A DNA stretch of 64,000 nt. It comes from Muribaculaceae bacterium. GTDB taxonomy: Bacteria; Bacteroidota; Bacteroidia; Bacteroidales; Muribaculaceae. A program made the position numbers and the translations under genes. Of the stretch, positions 22,351-32,036 are shown piece by piece. The notes under the pieces are model-generated. The model was not told the origin of the DNA. It did no database searches and saw nothing but the letters and a program-made list of their open reading frames with translations. The stretch spans positions 248,001 to 312,000 of the forward strand of contig JAFLUA010000002.1 of the NCBI GenBank assembly GCA_022508985.1, read 5' to 3'. The stretch's first letter is position 1, and the number at the start of each line of letters is the position of its first letter.

Positions 22351-24372
22351 ATGAAGAAATTTTTTACTCTTCTTTTGCTTTGCTCTCTTGGGGCGTTTGC
22401 AGCAAGCGCACTAATACCCGACGAACCAACCAACGTAGAGGGAACAATCTTAAAAGCCGATGATGGCAGTTTCTATGCTCACATCACCGGTAATGCCCCT
22501 ACTCGAGGTCGCGAGGGCTGGAATTACTCTGACCTGGAAGAGAACGTAAACATCAAGATTACAGCAACGTACTATGATGAAGATCGTGTTTATCACGACT
22601 TAGACCAGATTGCGCTTATCGAAGATGTTGAGCCGGGTGCAGCTTTTGAATACGACGTCAATGATCTAACTAAAGGCTACGAATACAATTTCAATGTTTA
22701 TGCCGTAAATGAAGATGGCGAAAGTTGGGGGGCCTACATTTACAATCTCTATTGCGGCTTCAAGCCGGCTATCCCAACTATTAAAACCGAACTTAGCGGT
22801 GACAACCTCGAAGTCGTAACTCTCACCATCGTCACACCGACGGCATATACTAACGAAATCGAAATAGAAGAGGATCTCACCGTTAAAATTACACATGTCG
22901 TTGGATACTCTTACGACCAAGATGTTGTCAAAACTTTCGAAGACGTAACACCCGGCGAGACTCTCACAGTTCAACACGAAGTTAGCTCCGACGAGCTTTC
23001 TAAAAACCACACTTATTTCGTTGTGGCAAGCACAGAAGAAGGCACCAGTGAGCGCGCCCAAACATACGTCTTCGTTGGCTACGATATCCCCGGCACGCCC
23101 GCCGAAGCTACTGCCGAAGTTAATGCCGACGGCTCTGTGACTGTTACATGGGAGGCTCCGGAAGAAGGCACCAACAAAGGACAACTCCGCCAACCTATTT
23201 ACTATGATGTTGTGCGCAGCGACAATAAAGTTATTGCTGAGAAAACAACCGAGCTTTCTGTTGTTGACCCGGCCGACGACTTTACAGCCCAGACCGAAGT
23301 TTACTACACCGTTTCGGCTTATAACAACGACGGCAAAGCTGAATATTCGAGAAGGACTACCGACCGCGTTATCGTAGGTCCGGCATCAAAACTGCCTTTT
23401 GCCGACAGCTTCAGTACTCATACCGAAAGTTGGGGTTACTACTATTACTATCCTAACAAACTTTGGAGCTACCCTAACTGGTATCTGACAGACAAAGAAC
23501 TATATACAGGCATCTCTGCCGTAAATTATGTCGCAGGCGATGACGGCGATGTAGAAGTGCCCGATGGCATGATCTACGCTCCTTTTACCACATACAACTA
23601 TTGGGGTGACTATGTACCACAAACATATGTGTTGACAAGTGGTATGCTCAACTTTGAAGAAGCTGTTTATCCCGTTGCTTCTCTCTACTATGTACCGCTG
23701 GTTGGTGCTAATACATTCGACGTTGTTTACAACGAAGGCGAAACGACAACCACAGTAGCTTCATTCGAAGTTGGTGAAGGTGCCGTTGAAGATGGTGAGC
23801 CAAACTGGGTTCGCATCTTCGTTCCGCTGACAGACCTTGTAGGAAAGAACAACGTAACATTTGGCATCAAAACATACGAAGCCGAAGAAATGGAAGACAA
23901 CTGCGATGGCCTCTACATCGACGAAATCCTCATCGACGACTATCCATATGTCGACGCTCCCACCGCTACTGTTGAAAACGAAACAAAAGTTGTCACTATT
24001 ACTTGGGAAGATCCTTCGACAGCAACTCAGACCGTTGACCACTATGAAGTTATCGTAAACGGCGAGACCGTGGCCGAAGACCTCACCGAAACAAGCTACG
24101 AATTCGACGGCGTTGAAGGTGAAACTTACGAAATCGCTGTTGTAGCTGTATACGAAGATGGTGAAATTGAGACTCCCGCTTCTGAAACAGTATCTGTTAC
24201 TGTTAAATCGACTGCGCTCAGCAACATCTCGCTCAGCGATAACGAAGCCTCTGTTGAGTTGTTCAACCTACAGGGTATCCGCATCGAGAACCCCGCAGCC
24301 GGCACAACCGTTATCCGCCGTGCTACCCTCACCGACGGCAGTGTTACAACAGCTAAAGTTGTAGTTCGCTAA
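22351..24372 (+). CDS. Secreted FnIII-like protein with T9SS-like tail
   Basis: A 673-residue exported protein: signal peptide at 1-20, then beta-sandwich modules. FnIII-like units appear at about 250-345 (PAEATAEVNADGSVTVTWEAP) and 540-625 (TKVVTITWEDPS...YEIAVVAVYEDG). Between them lies a jelly-roll-like domain (about 350-530) ending in CDGLYIDEILIDDY. The last 40 residues (VELFNLQGIRIENPAAGTTV, ending AKVVVR) mimic the tail of the 987-residue protein, a likely T9SS sorting signal. It is probably a surface or extracellular binding protein. It is co-transcribed with the next gene (28-nt gap). Confidence 0.78.
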   Translation: MKKFFTLLLLCSLGAFAASALIPDEPTNVEGTILKADDGSFYAHITGNAPTRGREGWNYSDLEENVNIKITATYYDEDRVYHDLDQIALIEDVEPGAAFEYDVNDLTKGYEYNFNVYAVNEDGESWGAYIYNLYCGFKPAIPTIKTELSGDNLEVVTLTIVTPTAYTNEIEIEEDLTVKITHVVGYSYDQDVVKTFEDVTPGETLTVQHEVSSDELSKNHTYFVVASTEEGTSERAQTYVFVGYDIPGTPAEATAEVNADGSVTVTWEAPEEGTNKGQLRQPIYYDVVRSDNKVIAEKTTELSVVDPADDFTAQTEVYYTVSAYNNDGKAEYSRRTTDRVIVGPASKLPFADSFSTHTESWGYYYYYPNKLWSYPNWYLTDKELYTGISAVNYVAGDDGDVEVPDGMIYAPFTTYNYWGDYVPQTYVLTSGMLNFEEAVYPVASLYYVPLVGANTFDVVYNEGETTTTVASFEVGEGAVEDGEPNWVRIFVPLTDLVGKNNVTFGIKTYEAEEMEDNCDGLYIDEILIDDYPYVDAPTATVENETKVVTITWEDPSTATQTVDHYEVIVNGETVAEDLTETSYEFDGVEGETYEIAVVAVYEDGEIETPASETVSVTVKSTALSNISLSDNEASVELFNLQGIRIENPAAGTTVIRRATLTDGSVTTAKVVVR

Positions 24373-24400
24373 CATAATCTTATAACAACAGCCATAGCCT

Positions 24401-27400
24401 ATGAATAAGCACTTCATTGCGGCCGCTATTGTGGCCACCATGGCTGTCAGCACTTACGCCCTTTCCACCCTCTCGCTTCCCGCGGAGGATGGGGGGCGTT
24501 TGCTTGCCGGCAGTGCCAAAGCGACACTCGAAAAGAGCCTGTCTTCGCTTAAAGAAAAGAATATATCGCATGCCGCCACGGCCGATAACAAACTTAAAAA
24601 CGCTTCCGGTGCTACTATCCTTGGCTTTTTGGCCTACGACCAAAATGAAAGCACACCCGAAGGTTGGTATGAAATCAACACCGACGGCACTCTCAATCTG
24701 CTGTGGGAGTGGGATCAGGAGGTCTTTGCCATGCAGGGCCTATACCCCCGCGGCGGCTGGCTCAGAGACAACCGCCTGTGCATGCCCGTAGCAGGCTCCT
24801 ACGGCGGCGACCAGCAGATCTATGCTTCATTCTACATGGAGTTCAACCCCACAACGGGCGCTCTCCTCGATTATAACGTTGTCGACATCTACGAAAACGT
24901 TTACAGCAATTTCATAGTGTCGTCATACGTTGAGTCCGAAGACAAAGTCTACGGTATCTCTGTCGACCCCGACGACTCTAAATATTACTTCTGCGTAGCT
25001 CCAGCCGACGATATCTTTGCGGCCACCGCTATCGCACAGCTGCCGCGTCCGGGCGACAGATGCTATGCTTTCACTTACAGCATTGACGACGATTGCTTCT
25101 ACGGAATATCTTATTTCGATAAACTGGTGCGCATTGACAAAGACGGCTCTATAACAGAGATTTGCAACGTGCCTCTGTCGGGGCTCGGCAGTTCTCGCGG
25201 AGGCCTCGTATATAGCCCCCTCGATGGCTGCTATATCTACAACCCGCAATACCACGAAAAGCCGTCGGCTTTCTATGCCGTTTATCCCAACGACAAAAAA
25301 TTTGAATTGCTACACCAATTCGACATCGACAAGCAATTTGTATTCTTCCTCTCGCCCGACAATAAACCCCTCGACGCCAAGACCCCGGCTATACCGCTGG
25401 TAAAAAACGTTGAATTTGGTCTCGGCGCCAAGGAGGCAAGAGTAACGTATACCATGCCCGAAAAAGCTCACGACGGCACAGCCCTCACAGGCTCGCTGAC
25501 GTGGACAGCCTCGGTCGACAATATTGAGTTTGAAAGTGGCACAGCCGCTGCCGGCGAAGAGGTTGTAGTTGAATATAACAATCTCAGCAACGGCCGTCGA
25601 GCTCTGCAATTCGCTGCCACGTCGGGCAAGCTCTCCGGCAACCCTGCCGTTACTAAGGTTTTTGCCGGTAACGACACCCCGAAAGCTCCTGCCAACGTTT
25701 CTATCACTCCTACTCTCGTGAAATGGTCGCCCGTAACGGAAGGGGTCAATAAAGGCCTTATCAACCTCGACGACCTGCAATACAAGGTCTACATCAATGG
25801 TGTCCTCGAAGGAACTACGGCAGACTCTTCTCTCGAAATAGCACTCGACGACAGCAAAGAGATAACAGCCTACATCGCTTCGGTTGTAGCTACAGCGTCG
25901 GGCATCGACTCCGAACCCGGTCTCTCTAACAAAATAATCTTCGGCAAGCCTTTCGATATGCCTATGCACTTCGAGCCTCAAGCTTCCGACATCGACATCA
26001 TGACCATTTACAACCTCGATGGCGGTCCCGACTACGGCGTATGGGAGTATAGCGAACGCTGGGATCTGCCCTGCTTCTCTTCTGGGTGGAGCCTCGACAA
26101 AGATGCCGACGACTGGTTGATATTACCTGCCGCTAACTTCACCGATGCCGACAAGGCCTACCGCCTGTCGCTAAAAGCCGCTTGCGGTGGCACCTCGGGA
26201 CGCGAGGAATATCTCGAGTTATGGATAGGCACAAGCCCCGTACCCGAAGATATGACTATACCCATTCTATCAAAAACACAGATACGATCTACCGACTGGG
26301 AGACTTACGACAATATTTTTGCCGTACCCGAAGCCGGAGCATACTACGTAGGCATTCACGCCGTATCGCGTGCCAACCAATATGCTCTCATCGTTCGCGA
26401 CATCAATGTTGAAGCAACCGACATGAGTAGCGAAGCCTTGCGCGCCGTCGACAACCTCAAAGTGGTGTCGACAAGCGATGCCGACCTTACCGCTACGATA
26501 AGTTTCAATATACCAACCGCTTATCTCACCGGCAAAGCCCTAAATAGCGACGTCGTTGTTACGGTTACAGCTTCTGCCGCCGAAACAGTGTCGGTAAGCG
26601 GCGCTCCGGGCAGCCTGCAGTCGCTCGTCGTACCGACAACACAAGGCACCAACATCATTACCGTTGTATGCCAATTAGCTGGTATTGAGGGTCAGAAGTC
26701 CGAAATACAAGCATTTACCGGTGTCGACGTACCCGACTTCGTGGAGAACTTCGAAGCAGAGGTCAGCGAAGACAATATGTCGGTTCTTTTCACCTGGGAC
26801 GCACCGCTTAAAGGCTTGAACGACGGATATTTCAAGACATCCGACATTCAGTACTACATAGGCGAAATCGACGACTACGCCGATTTTGTTGAAGAGCCGC
26901 GCTTGGCCGGTACCGACGTTTTTGAATATACCTACACACTGAAAGCGGGATCGCCTCTCGCTTACAAGCGATTGGCAATATCGGCCGGTAACGCTGCCGG
27001 CATGTCGCCTGCCCGCTGGTATGTGAGCCTCGTCGTAGGCACTCCTCATACACCGCCCATGGAAGAAGGCTTCGACAACATGACATTCAAGTATTCTCCC
27101 GTCATCATGTCGAAACCCGACGCCAGCTACACAAACGGCGATTGGGATTGGGCTCAGCCCGAACTCGTCGACCCGGCTTTCAACCACGGCAAAGGCGATA
27201 TCACGCTTGTCGGGTATTCTACCGAAGGCGCTGCAAAAGTAAGGCTCAACTTGCCCAAATTTGCTACTGAGGCCGAGGGCACTACCTTATCGCTCGATTT
27301 ATGGAACGGTAAGCAACGTCCCTCGAGTATCAACGTCTACGCCACAACCTACGGCATTGCTGCAAAATTTATTGCAACCATTCCCGCAGGCGAAGGTTGG

Positions 27401-27748
27401 GAACAACACGACATTGAATTGCCTCAAGAATTCCTCGGGCGCAAGTGGGTAACCATCAGCATCGACGCATCCCTCCCCGGTGTCGACAACTACTTTATCC
27501 TTTCGGGATATAGTGTGAGCTCTACAACCGGGCTCGGCAAGGTAAGCACCGACAACACGGGCTCTGTCGCTGTTGAAAACGGTGCTATCGTGGCGCGTGG
27601 CTTCGAAGGCTCGGCAATAAGCATCATAACTATCGACGGTCGCACTATAGCATCTCGCGTTGCTTCGGCCGAAGAGCGCTTCACACTGCCGCAAGGCATA
27701 TACATCGTCGTTCCGCAAGGAGCTAAACCCGTCAAAGTAAGACTCTGA
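24401..27748 (+). CDS. Large secreted multidomain protein with T9SS-like tail
   Basis: A 1115-residue exported protein. The signal peptide ends near residue 21. An N-terminal region (about 70-330) has blade-like repeats (GWYEINTDGTLNLLWEWD, YGISYFDKLVRIDKDGSI) suggesting a beta-propeller. FnIII-like units follow near 340-425 and 430-510, then jelly-roll/anchor-J-like regions (about 520-670 and 895-1040) and another FnIII-like pair between them. The end (ISIITIDGRTIA...GIYIVVPQGAKPVKVRL) fits a T9SS type A-like signal. There are no catalytic residues. It is the second gene of the operon and is followed by a terminator at 27773-27800. Confidence 0.75.
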   Translation: MNKHFIAAAIVATMAVSTYALSTLSLPAEDGGRLLAGSAKATLEKSLSSLKEKNISHAATADNKLKNASGATILGFLAYDQNESTPEGWYEINTDGTLNLLWEWDQEVFAMQGLYPRGGWLRDNRLCMPVAGSYGGDQQIYASFYMEFNPTTGALLDYNVVDIYENVYSNFIVSSYVESEDKVYGISVDPDDSKYYFCVAPADDIFAATAIAQLPRPGDRCYAFTYSIDDDCFYGISYFDKLVRIDKDGSITEICNVPLSGLGSSRGGLVYSPLDGCYIYNPQYHEKPSAFYAVYPNDKKFELLHQFDIDKQFVFFLSPDNKPLDAKTPAIPLVKNVEFGLGAKEARVTYTMPEKAHDGTALTGSLTWTASVDNIEFESGTAAAGEEVVVEYNNLSNGRRALQFAATSGKLSGNPAVTKVFAGNDTPKAPANVSITPTLVKWSPVTEGVNKGLINLDDLQYKVYINGVLEGTTADSSLEIALDDSKEITAYIASVVATASGIDSEPGLSNKIIFGKPFDMPMHFEPQASDIDIMTIYNLDGGPDYGVWEYSERWDLPCFSSGWSLDKDADDWLILPAANFTDADKAYRLSLKAACGGTSGREEYLELWIGTSPVPEDMTIPILSKTQIRSTDWETYDNIFAVPEAGAYYVGIHAVSRANQYALIVRDINVEATDMSSEALRAVDNLKVVSTSDADLTATISFNIPTAYLTGKALNSDVVVTVTASAAETVSVSGAPGSLQSLVVPTTQGTNIITVVCQLAGIEGQKSEIQAFTGVDVPDFVENFEAEVSEDNMSVLFTWDAPLKGLNDGYFKTSDIQYYIGEIDDYADFVEEPRLAGTDVFEYTYTLKAGSPLAYKRLAISAGNAAGMSPARWYVSLVVGTPHTPPMEEGFDNMTFKYSPVIMSKPDASYTNGDWDWAQPELVDPAFNHGKGDITLVGYSTEGAAKVRLNLPKFATEAEGTTLSLDLWNGKQRPSSINVYATTYGIAAKFIATIPAGEGWEQHDIELPQEFLGRKWVTISIDASLPGVDNYFILSGYSVSSTTGLGKVSTDNTGSVAVENGAIVARGFEGSAISIITIDGRTIASRVASAEERFTLPQGIYIVVPQGAKPVKVRL

Positions 27749-27772
27749 TTCAGAATCTTTTCTTAAAATAGC

Positions 27773-27800
27773 GAGAGCGCCCCGATTTTGAGGCGCTCTC
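27773..27800 (+). terminator. Terminator after the secreted-protein operon
   Basis: A 9-bp stem (GAGAGCGCC / GGCGCTCTC) with a 10-nt loop and a TTGTTTTTG tail, 24 nt after the stop. Confidence 0.88.
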
Positions 27801-27882
27801 TTGTTTTTGTTAAGGCCAGGCAACACAACCTCCAAAGTGTTGTAGCCGTTTGTCACATATCATGCCCAATAATAAGACAATA

Positions 27883-27914
27883 CTTGCAAATGGAACTCAA
27901 ATGTATTACATTTG
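27883..27914 (+). promoter_or_regulatory. Promoter of the riboflavin synthase gene
   Basis: CTTG (27883-27886) as -33, a 20-nt spacer and -7 TACATTTG (27907-27914). The 40-nt leader is too short for an FMN riboswitch. Confidence 0.6.
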
Positions 27915-27961
27915 CATATAAAATGAATAATCACAGTATTTACACCTTCTTTTGAAATAAA

Positions 27962-28573
27962 ATGTTTTCAGGAATAGTAGAAGAAGCTGCGCGCGTCGTG
28001 GCTGTTGAAAATAAAGGGTCGAACGTCGACCTCTCCATTCATTGCTCTTTTACCGGAGAGCTCCACATCGACCAATCGGTGGCTCATAACGGTGTATGCC
28101 TCACCGTTGTCGACATCAAGCCCGACGACACCTACACCGTAACGGCTGTTCGCGAAACGCTCGAGCGCTCCAACATTGGCCTGCTCAAGCCCGGCGACCT
28201 CGTCAATCTTGAGCGCTCAATGCTTATGAACGGACGCCTCGACGGACACATCGTGCAGGGACACGTCGACACTACGGCTGTGTGCACAAGCGTTGAAGAG
28301 CTCGACGGCAGCACTTATTTTTCGTTCCGCTACGATGCCAAGCCTGAAATGGTGGCTAAAGGCTATATGACTGTCGAGAAAGGCTCGGTGACAGTCAATG
28401 GCGTCAGCCTTACGGTATGCGACAGCGAGCCCGATAGCTTCAGAGTCGCCATAATTCCTTACACTTTCGAGCACACCAATTTCTGCAAAATAAAAGTTGG
28501 CACTGTCGTGAATCTCGAATTCGACATCATAGGGAAATATCTCGCACGATTGTCGGAATTACAGTCGCTATAA
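27962..28573 (+). CDS. ribE: Riboflavin synthase
   Basis: A 203-residue enzyme that dismutates two 6,7-dimethyl-8-ribityllumazines to riboflavin and a pyrimidinedione. It has two tandem lumazine-binding barrels. The first starts with MFSGIVEE, the family's invariant N-terminus, and includes NGVCLTV. The second runs from about residue 98 (GHIVQGHVDTTA) and contains NGVSLTV. Length and motifs are normal. It stands alone with its own promoter; the DUF2851 gene starts 18 nt later and may be co-transcribed. Confidence 0.96.
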   Translation: MFSGIVEEAARVVAVENKGSNVDLSIHCSFTGELHIDQSVAHNGVCLTVVDIKPDDTYTVTAVRETLERSNIGLLKPGDLVNLERSMLMNGRLDGHIVQGHVDTTAVCTSVEELDGSTYFSFRYDAKPEMVAKGYMTVEKGSVTVNGVSLTVCDSEPDSFRVAIIPYTFEHTNFCKIKVGTVVNLEFDIIGKYLARLSELQSL

Positions 28574-28591
28574 CACGAACGGCACTCCGCT

Positions 28592-29791
28592 ATGGAGAAA
28601 TTAATGCAATACGTATGGCAGCACCGCTTATGGTTGCCGTCCGACATGACCACCGTCGATGGTGAGCGTGTCGACGTGATAGATGCCGGATTGCCCAATC
28701 ACGACTCGGGGCCCGATTTCTTCAATGCCAAAATACGTATTGGGGAGCGTTTGTGGGTCGGAAACATCGAGATTCACGTTCGGGCATCCGACTGGCATCG
28801 ACATGGACACGACAGCGACGAAGCATACGACTCAGTGGTGCTACATGTCGTAGCTAAAAGCGACACCCGCATCAGCCGATCTAACGGCGAGACTATTCCG
28901 CAACTCGTAATGCCCTGCGCTGCCGATTTCAGCCAAAAATATAACGAGATGGTAAACAATCCTACGGCTGAAATACCTTGTGCCGAACATTTAGCATCAA
29001 TGCCCGCCATTTACCTCACCGACTGGCTGACGGCTCTCGCTTTTGAACGCATTAACGAGAAGGCTCAACGCGTTACCGACTACGTCAACCGCTTTAACGG
29101 CGACTGGGGGCAAGCTATATACCTCATCTTGGCTCGAGCCCTTGGCTTTGGCACAAATAGCGAGCCCTTCGAGCGGCTGGCGCTGAGCACTCCTTTGCGG
29201 CAACTGATGCGCCATCGCGACTCGCTCACCACAATAGAAGGAGCTCTCTTCGGTCAAGCCGGCTTACTCGACAATCTGCCCGACGACATTCTCAACGACC
29301 ACTACGTTGCCCGAATGAAAGAAGAGTATGCTTTCGTATGCCGAAAATATGGCTTAGAACGACCGCAATATCTCGCGTGGAAGACGGGCGGAATGAGACC
29401 GCAAAATTTCCCACACCGACGTATAGCTACGCTCGCCGCATTGATTGCCGACGGCTTCTCCATAGGTTACAATCTCACTCACATCAAATCGGCAGCCGAC
29501 GCCCGCTCTCTATTCGACATTAACCTCACAGGCTATTGGAGCCGACGCTATAATTTCGCCAAGCCGTCAGCTGCGAGCACTCGCGCCATTGGGGCTTCGT
29601 CGGTCGACACCTTGATTATAAATGTTGCCATACCCGTACTTTACGCCTACGGCAACGCTATGGGTCAACATCAGTTATGCGAGAAGGCCGTAGATATGCT
29701 TCACGAAGTGCCGCCCGAAAACAATAGTTTCGTGAGACTTTTTTCGGCCGTAGGCCTCAAATGCGACACGCTTTCGGCTCGCAAGCAATAA
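28592..29791 (+). CDS. DUF2851 family protein, frameshifted near its 3' end
   Basis: The open frame codes 399 residues: a DUF2851 N-terminus (MEKLMQYVWQHRLW) with DFFNAKIRIG...GNIEIHV, the family's nuclease-like core region. It ends with GLKCDTLSARKQ. The -1 frame, starting near 29770, continues with AFGSQAIIQL and then a Cys-rich YCLARKCLYCRIG, which is how intact homologues end. A 1-nt deletion around 29765-29772 has therefore replaced the last 40 or so residues by six unrelated ones. The biochemical role of DUF2851 is unknown. This may be a real mutation or a sequencing error. Confidence 0.85.
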   Translation: MEKLMQYVWQHRLWLPSDMTTVDGERVDVIDAGLPNHDSGPDFFNAKIRIGERLWVGNIEIHVRASDWHRHGHDSDEAYDSVVLHVVAKSDTRISRSNGETIPQLVMPCAADFSQKYNEMVNNPTAEIPCAEHLASMPAIYLTDWLTALAFERINEKAQRVTDYVNRFNGDWGQAIYLILARALGFGTNSEPFERLALSTPLRQLMRHRDSLTTIEGALFGQAGLLDNLPDDILNDHYVARMKEEYAFVCRKYGLERPQYLAWKTGGMRPQNFPHRRIATLAALIADGFSIGYNLTHIKSAADARSLFDINLTGYWSRRYNFAKPSAASTRAIGASSVDTLIINVAIPVLYAYGNAMGQHQLCEKAVDMLHEVPPENNSFVRLFSAVGLKCDTLSARKQ

Positions 29792-29889
29792 TACAACTGC
29801 GACGTAACTACTGCCTCGCGCGCAAGTGCCTTTACTGCCGCATCGGGCATCGCTATCTCGCGCAAAAAGCCATTCTACGCTCTCGATAA
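29770..29889 (+). pseudogene. Out-of-frame C-terminal fragment of the DUF2851 gene
   Basis: In the shifted frame 40 codons follow from GCT at 29770 to a TAA at 29887-29889 without interruption. They encode the family's Cys-rich tail (C-x4-C-x2-C). No start codon or ribosome site precedes it. It would be restored to the main frame by adding a single base upstream. The next gene's -33 box begins immediately after this stop, which supports it as the original end. Confidence 0.8.
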
Positions 29890-29921
29890 TTTGCAAAATC
29901 GGGCGTTTTGGCGTATATTTG
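29890..29921 (+). promoter_or_regulatory. Canonical promoter of the S9 peptidase
   Basis: -33 TTTG (29890-29893), a 20-nt spacer and -7 TATATTTG (29914-29921), 28 nt before the ATG at 29949. Confidence 0.75.
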
Positions 29922-29948
29922 CGTTATAATCAAACTCATTAATTTACT

Positions 29949-32036
29949 ATGCACAAAATATCAATGGCAGCCACAGCTTTGTTGATGGCCGGCAGTGCAG
30001 CTTTAGCTGCCGAAGAGCCGTCGTTTACCAGCCCCGACGGCAATTTCAGCATCGATGCCCTCGAAGCTCTCGGGCGCGTCGCTTCTCCTTGCGTAAGCCC
30101 CGACGGATCTACAGTCCTCTTCGGTATCGGATATGAAAATTTAGAACAAAACAACAGCAACACCGACCTCTACACCTTGGCGCTTAACGAGAAAAATGCC
30201 AAACCAGTGCGCATTACCGATACACCCAAGAGCGAAAGCGGTGCCGTGTGGATTGATGGCGGACGCCGCATTGCATTCCTATACCCCGACGCCGATGGCG
30301 CTCCTCAGATGTGGACAATGAAAGCCGACGGCAGCGACCGCATTCAGGCCTCCGAGCACCCCGGAGGAATTGGAGGCTTCTTGCTCTCGCCAAGTGAAAA
30401 AAGAATTGTAGTTATCGGCAATGTAAAATATGCACGTACGGCTCAAGACGTCTACCCCGACCTCACAAAAGCCACAGGACGCGTTATCGACGACCTGATG
30501 TATAAGCACTGGGACGAGTGGGTTAGCGAAATTCCGCATCCCTTTGTAGGTTCTTTCGATGGCACCAAAGTCGACGGCCTCTCCGATATTATGGCCGACG
30601 AGCCTTTCGAAGCTCCAATGAAACCTTTCGGTGGCGTGGAGTCGTTTGCGTGGAGCAATGATAGCGAAACTCTCGTTTATGTATCACGCAAAAAAACGGG
30701 CCTCGAATATTCATTATCAACCAATTCCGACCTTTATGCCTACTCCTTCGCCACTGGCAAAACACAGAACCTCACCGAAGGCATGATGGGCTACGACACG
30801 GCGCCGGCATTCTCGCCCGACGGAAATAGCCTCGCTTGGCTTAGCATGGAGAGAGACGGTTACGAATCAGACCGCAACCGCATTTTCATCCTCGACATTG
30901 CAAGCGGCACCAAACGCGAAATAACAGCAAATTGGGACTACTCCATCGACGAATTTGCATGGGCTCCAGACAGCAAAAGCATTTATTTCATAGCTCCTAA
31001 AGATGGTGTCGTGCCTATTTTCAGCATCAACCTTGAGAGTTTGGAAATACGTCAGCTCACCGACGTGCAAGCCGACTTCACATCCCTCGCCCCGGCCGGA
31101 AAAGACCGCATCGTAACGATGAACCATAGTATGTTAAGGCCCAACGAGCTAATGCTCATTACTATCAAAGGCAAAAAAACACCCATTGTATCTCAGCTGA
31201 GCGACGTCAACGGATATATCTTTGCGCAACTCGATATGCCAACCGTTGAAAAACGTATGGTGCCCACAACCGACGGCAAAGAAATGCTCACATGGGTTGT
31301 TTATCCTCCTAAATTCGACGCCTCAAAAAAATATCCGGCAATACTCTATTGCCAAGGCGGCCCGCAAAGCCCCGTAAGCCAATTCTGGAGCTATCGATGG
31401 AACCTGGCTCTGATGGCAGCTAACGGTTATGTCGTAATCGCACCCAACCGTCGTGGCCTTCAAGGATTTGGCTCGGAATGGAACGAACAAATTTCAAAAG
31501 ACTATCCCGGCCAAAATATGCAAGACTACCTGTCGGCAGTCGACGACCTAAAACGTGAAAGCTATATCGATGCCGACCACATTGGCGCTACAGGCGCAAG
31601 CTACGGCGGCTTCTCTATTTACTTCCTTGCCGGTAACCACGACAAACGCTTTGCAGCATTCCTGGCTCACGCCGGCATTTTCAACATTGAAGCTCAATAT
31701 CTTGAAACGGAAGAGATGTGGTTTGCAAACTGGGATATGGGCGGCGCTTTCTGGGAGAAAGACAATGCTGCCGCTCAGCGCACCTTTGAAAACTCACCCC
31801 ACAAGTTTGTCGACCGTTGGGACACCCCTATCATGATTTCGCACGGTGAATACGACTTCCGCATTCTCGCTTCTCAAGGCATGTCGGCATTCAACGCCGC
31901 TAAACTGAGAGGCATTCCCGCCGAAATGGTTATCTTCCCCGACGAAAACCATTGGATTCTAAAACCGCAGAATGCCGTTATGTGGCAACGGCTTTTCTTC
32001 CGTTGGTTCGACAAATGGCTTAAGCCTGAAGCTTAA
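29949..32036 (+). CDS. S9 family serine peptidase, DPP5-like
   Basis: A 695-residue exported peptidase: signal peptide at 1-20, seven-blade beta-propeller (about 35-420), C-terminal alpha/beta-hydrolase domain (about 430-695). The catalytic triad is visible: Ser551 in GASYGG, Asp636 in GEYDFR, His668 in DENHW. It most resembles dipeptidyl peptidase 5 of Porphyromonas, which removes dipeptides with hydrophobic P1 residues from short peptides in the periplasm. Peptide feeding fits the amino-acid-using lifestyle of the group. Its stop overlaps the start of the next gene (TAATG). Confidence 0.92.
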   Translation: MHKISMAATALLMAGSAALAAEEPSFTSPDGNFSIDALEALGRVASPCVSPDGSTVLFGIGYENLEQNNSNTDLYTLALNEKNAKPVRITDTPKSESGAVWIDGGRRIAFLYPDADGAPQMWTMKADGSDRIQASEHPGGIGGFLLSPSEKRIVVIGNVKYARTAQDVYPDLTKATGRVIDDLMYKHWDEWVSEIPHPFVGSFDGTKVDGLSDIMADEPFEAPMKPFGGVESFAWSNDSETLVYVSRKKTGLEYSLSTNSDLYAYSFATGKTQNLTEGMMGYDTAPAFSPDGNSLAWLSMERDGYESDRNRIFILDIASGTKREITANWDYSIDEFAWAPDSKSIYFIAPKDGVVPIFSINLESLEIRQLTDVQADFTSLAPAGKDRIVTMNHSMLRPNELMLITIKGKKTPIVSQLSDVNGYIFAQLDMPTVEKRMVPTTDGKEMLTWVVYPPKFDASKKYPAILYCQGGPQSPVSQFWSYRWNLALMAANGYVVIAPNRRGLQGFGSEWNEQISKDYPGQNMQDYLSAVDDLKRESYIDADHIGATGASYGGFSIYFLAGNHDKRFAAFLAHAGIFNIEAQYLETEEMWFANWDMGGAFWEKDNAAAQRTFENSPHKFVDRWDTPIMISHGEYDFRILASQGMSAFNAAKLRGIPAEMVIFPDENHWILKPQNAVMWQRLFFRWFDKWLKPEA

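Noticed and set aside
27915-27961. FMN riboswitch before the riboflavin synthase gene
   Set aside because: The leader from the predicted start is only about 40 nt and AT-rich, too short and without the conserved riboswitch segments.
29770-29889. Separate small Cys-rich gene
   Set aside because: It has no start codon or ribosome site and fits the C-terminus of the DUF2851 protein, so a frameshifted fragment is the better reading.
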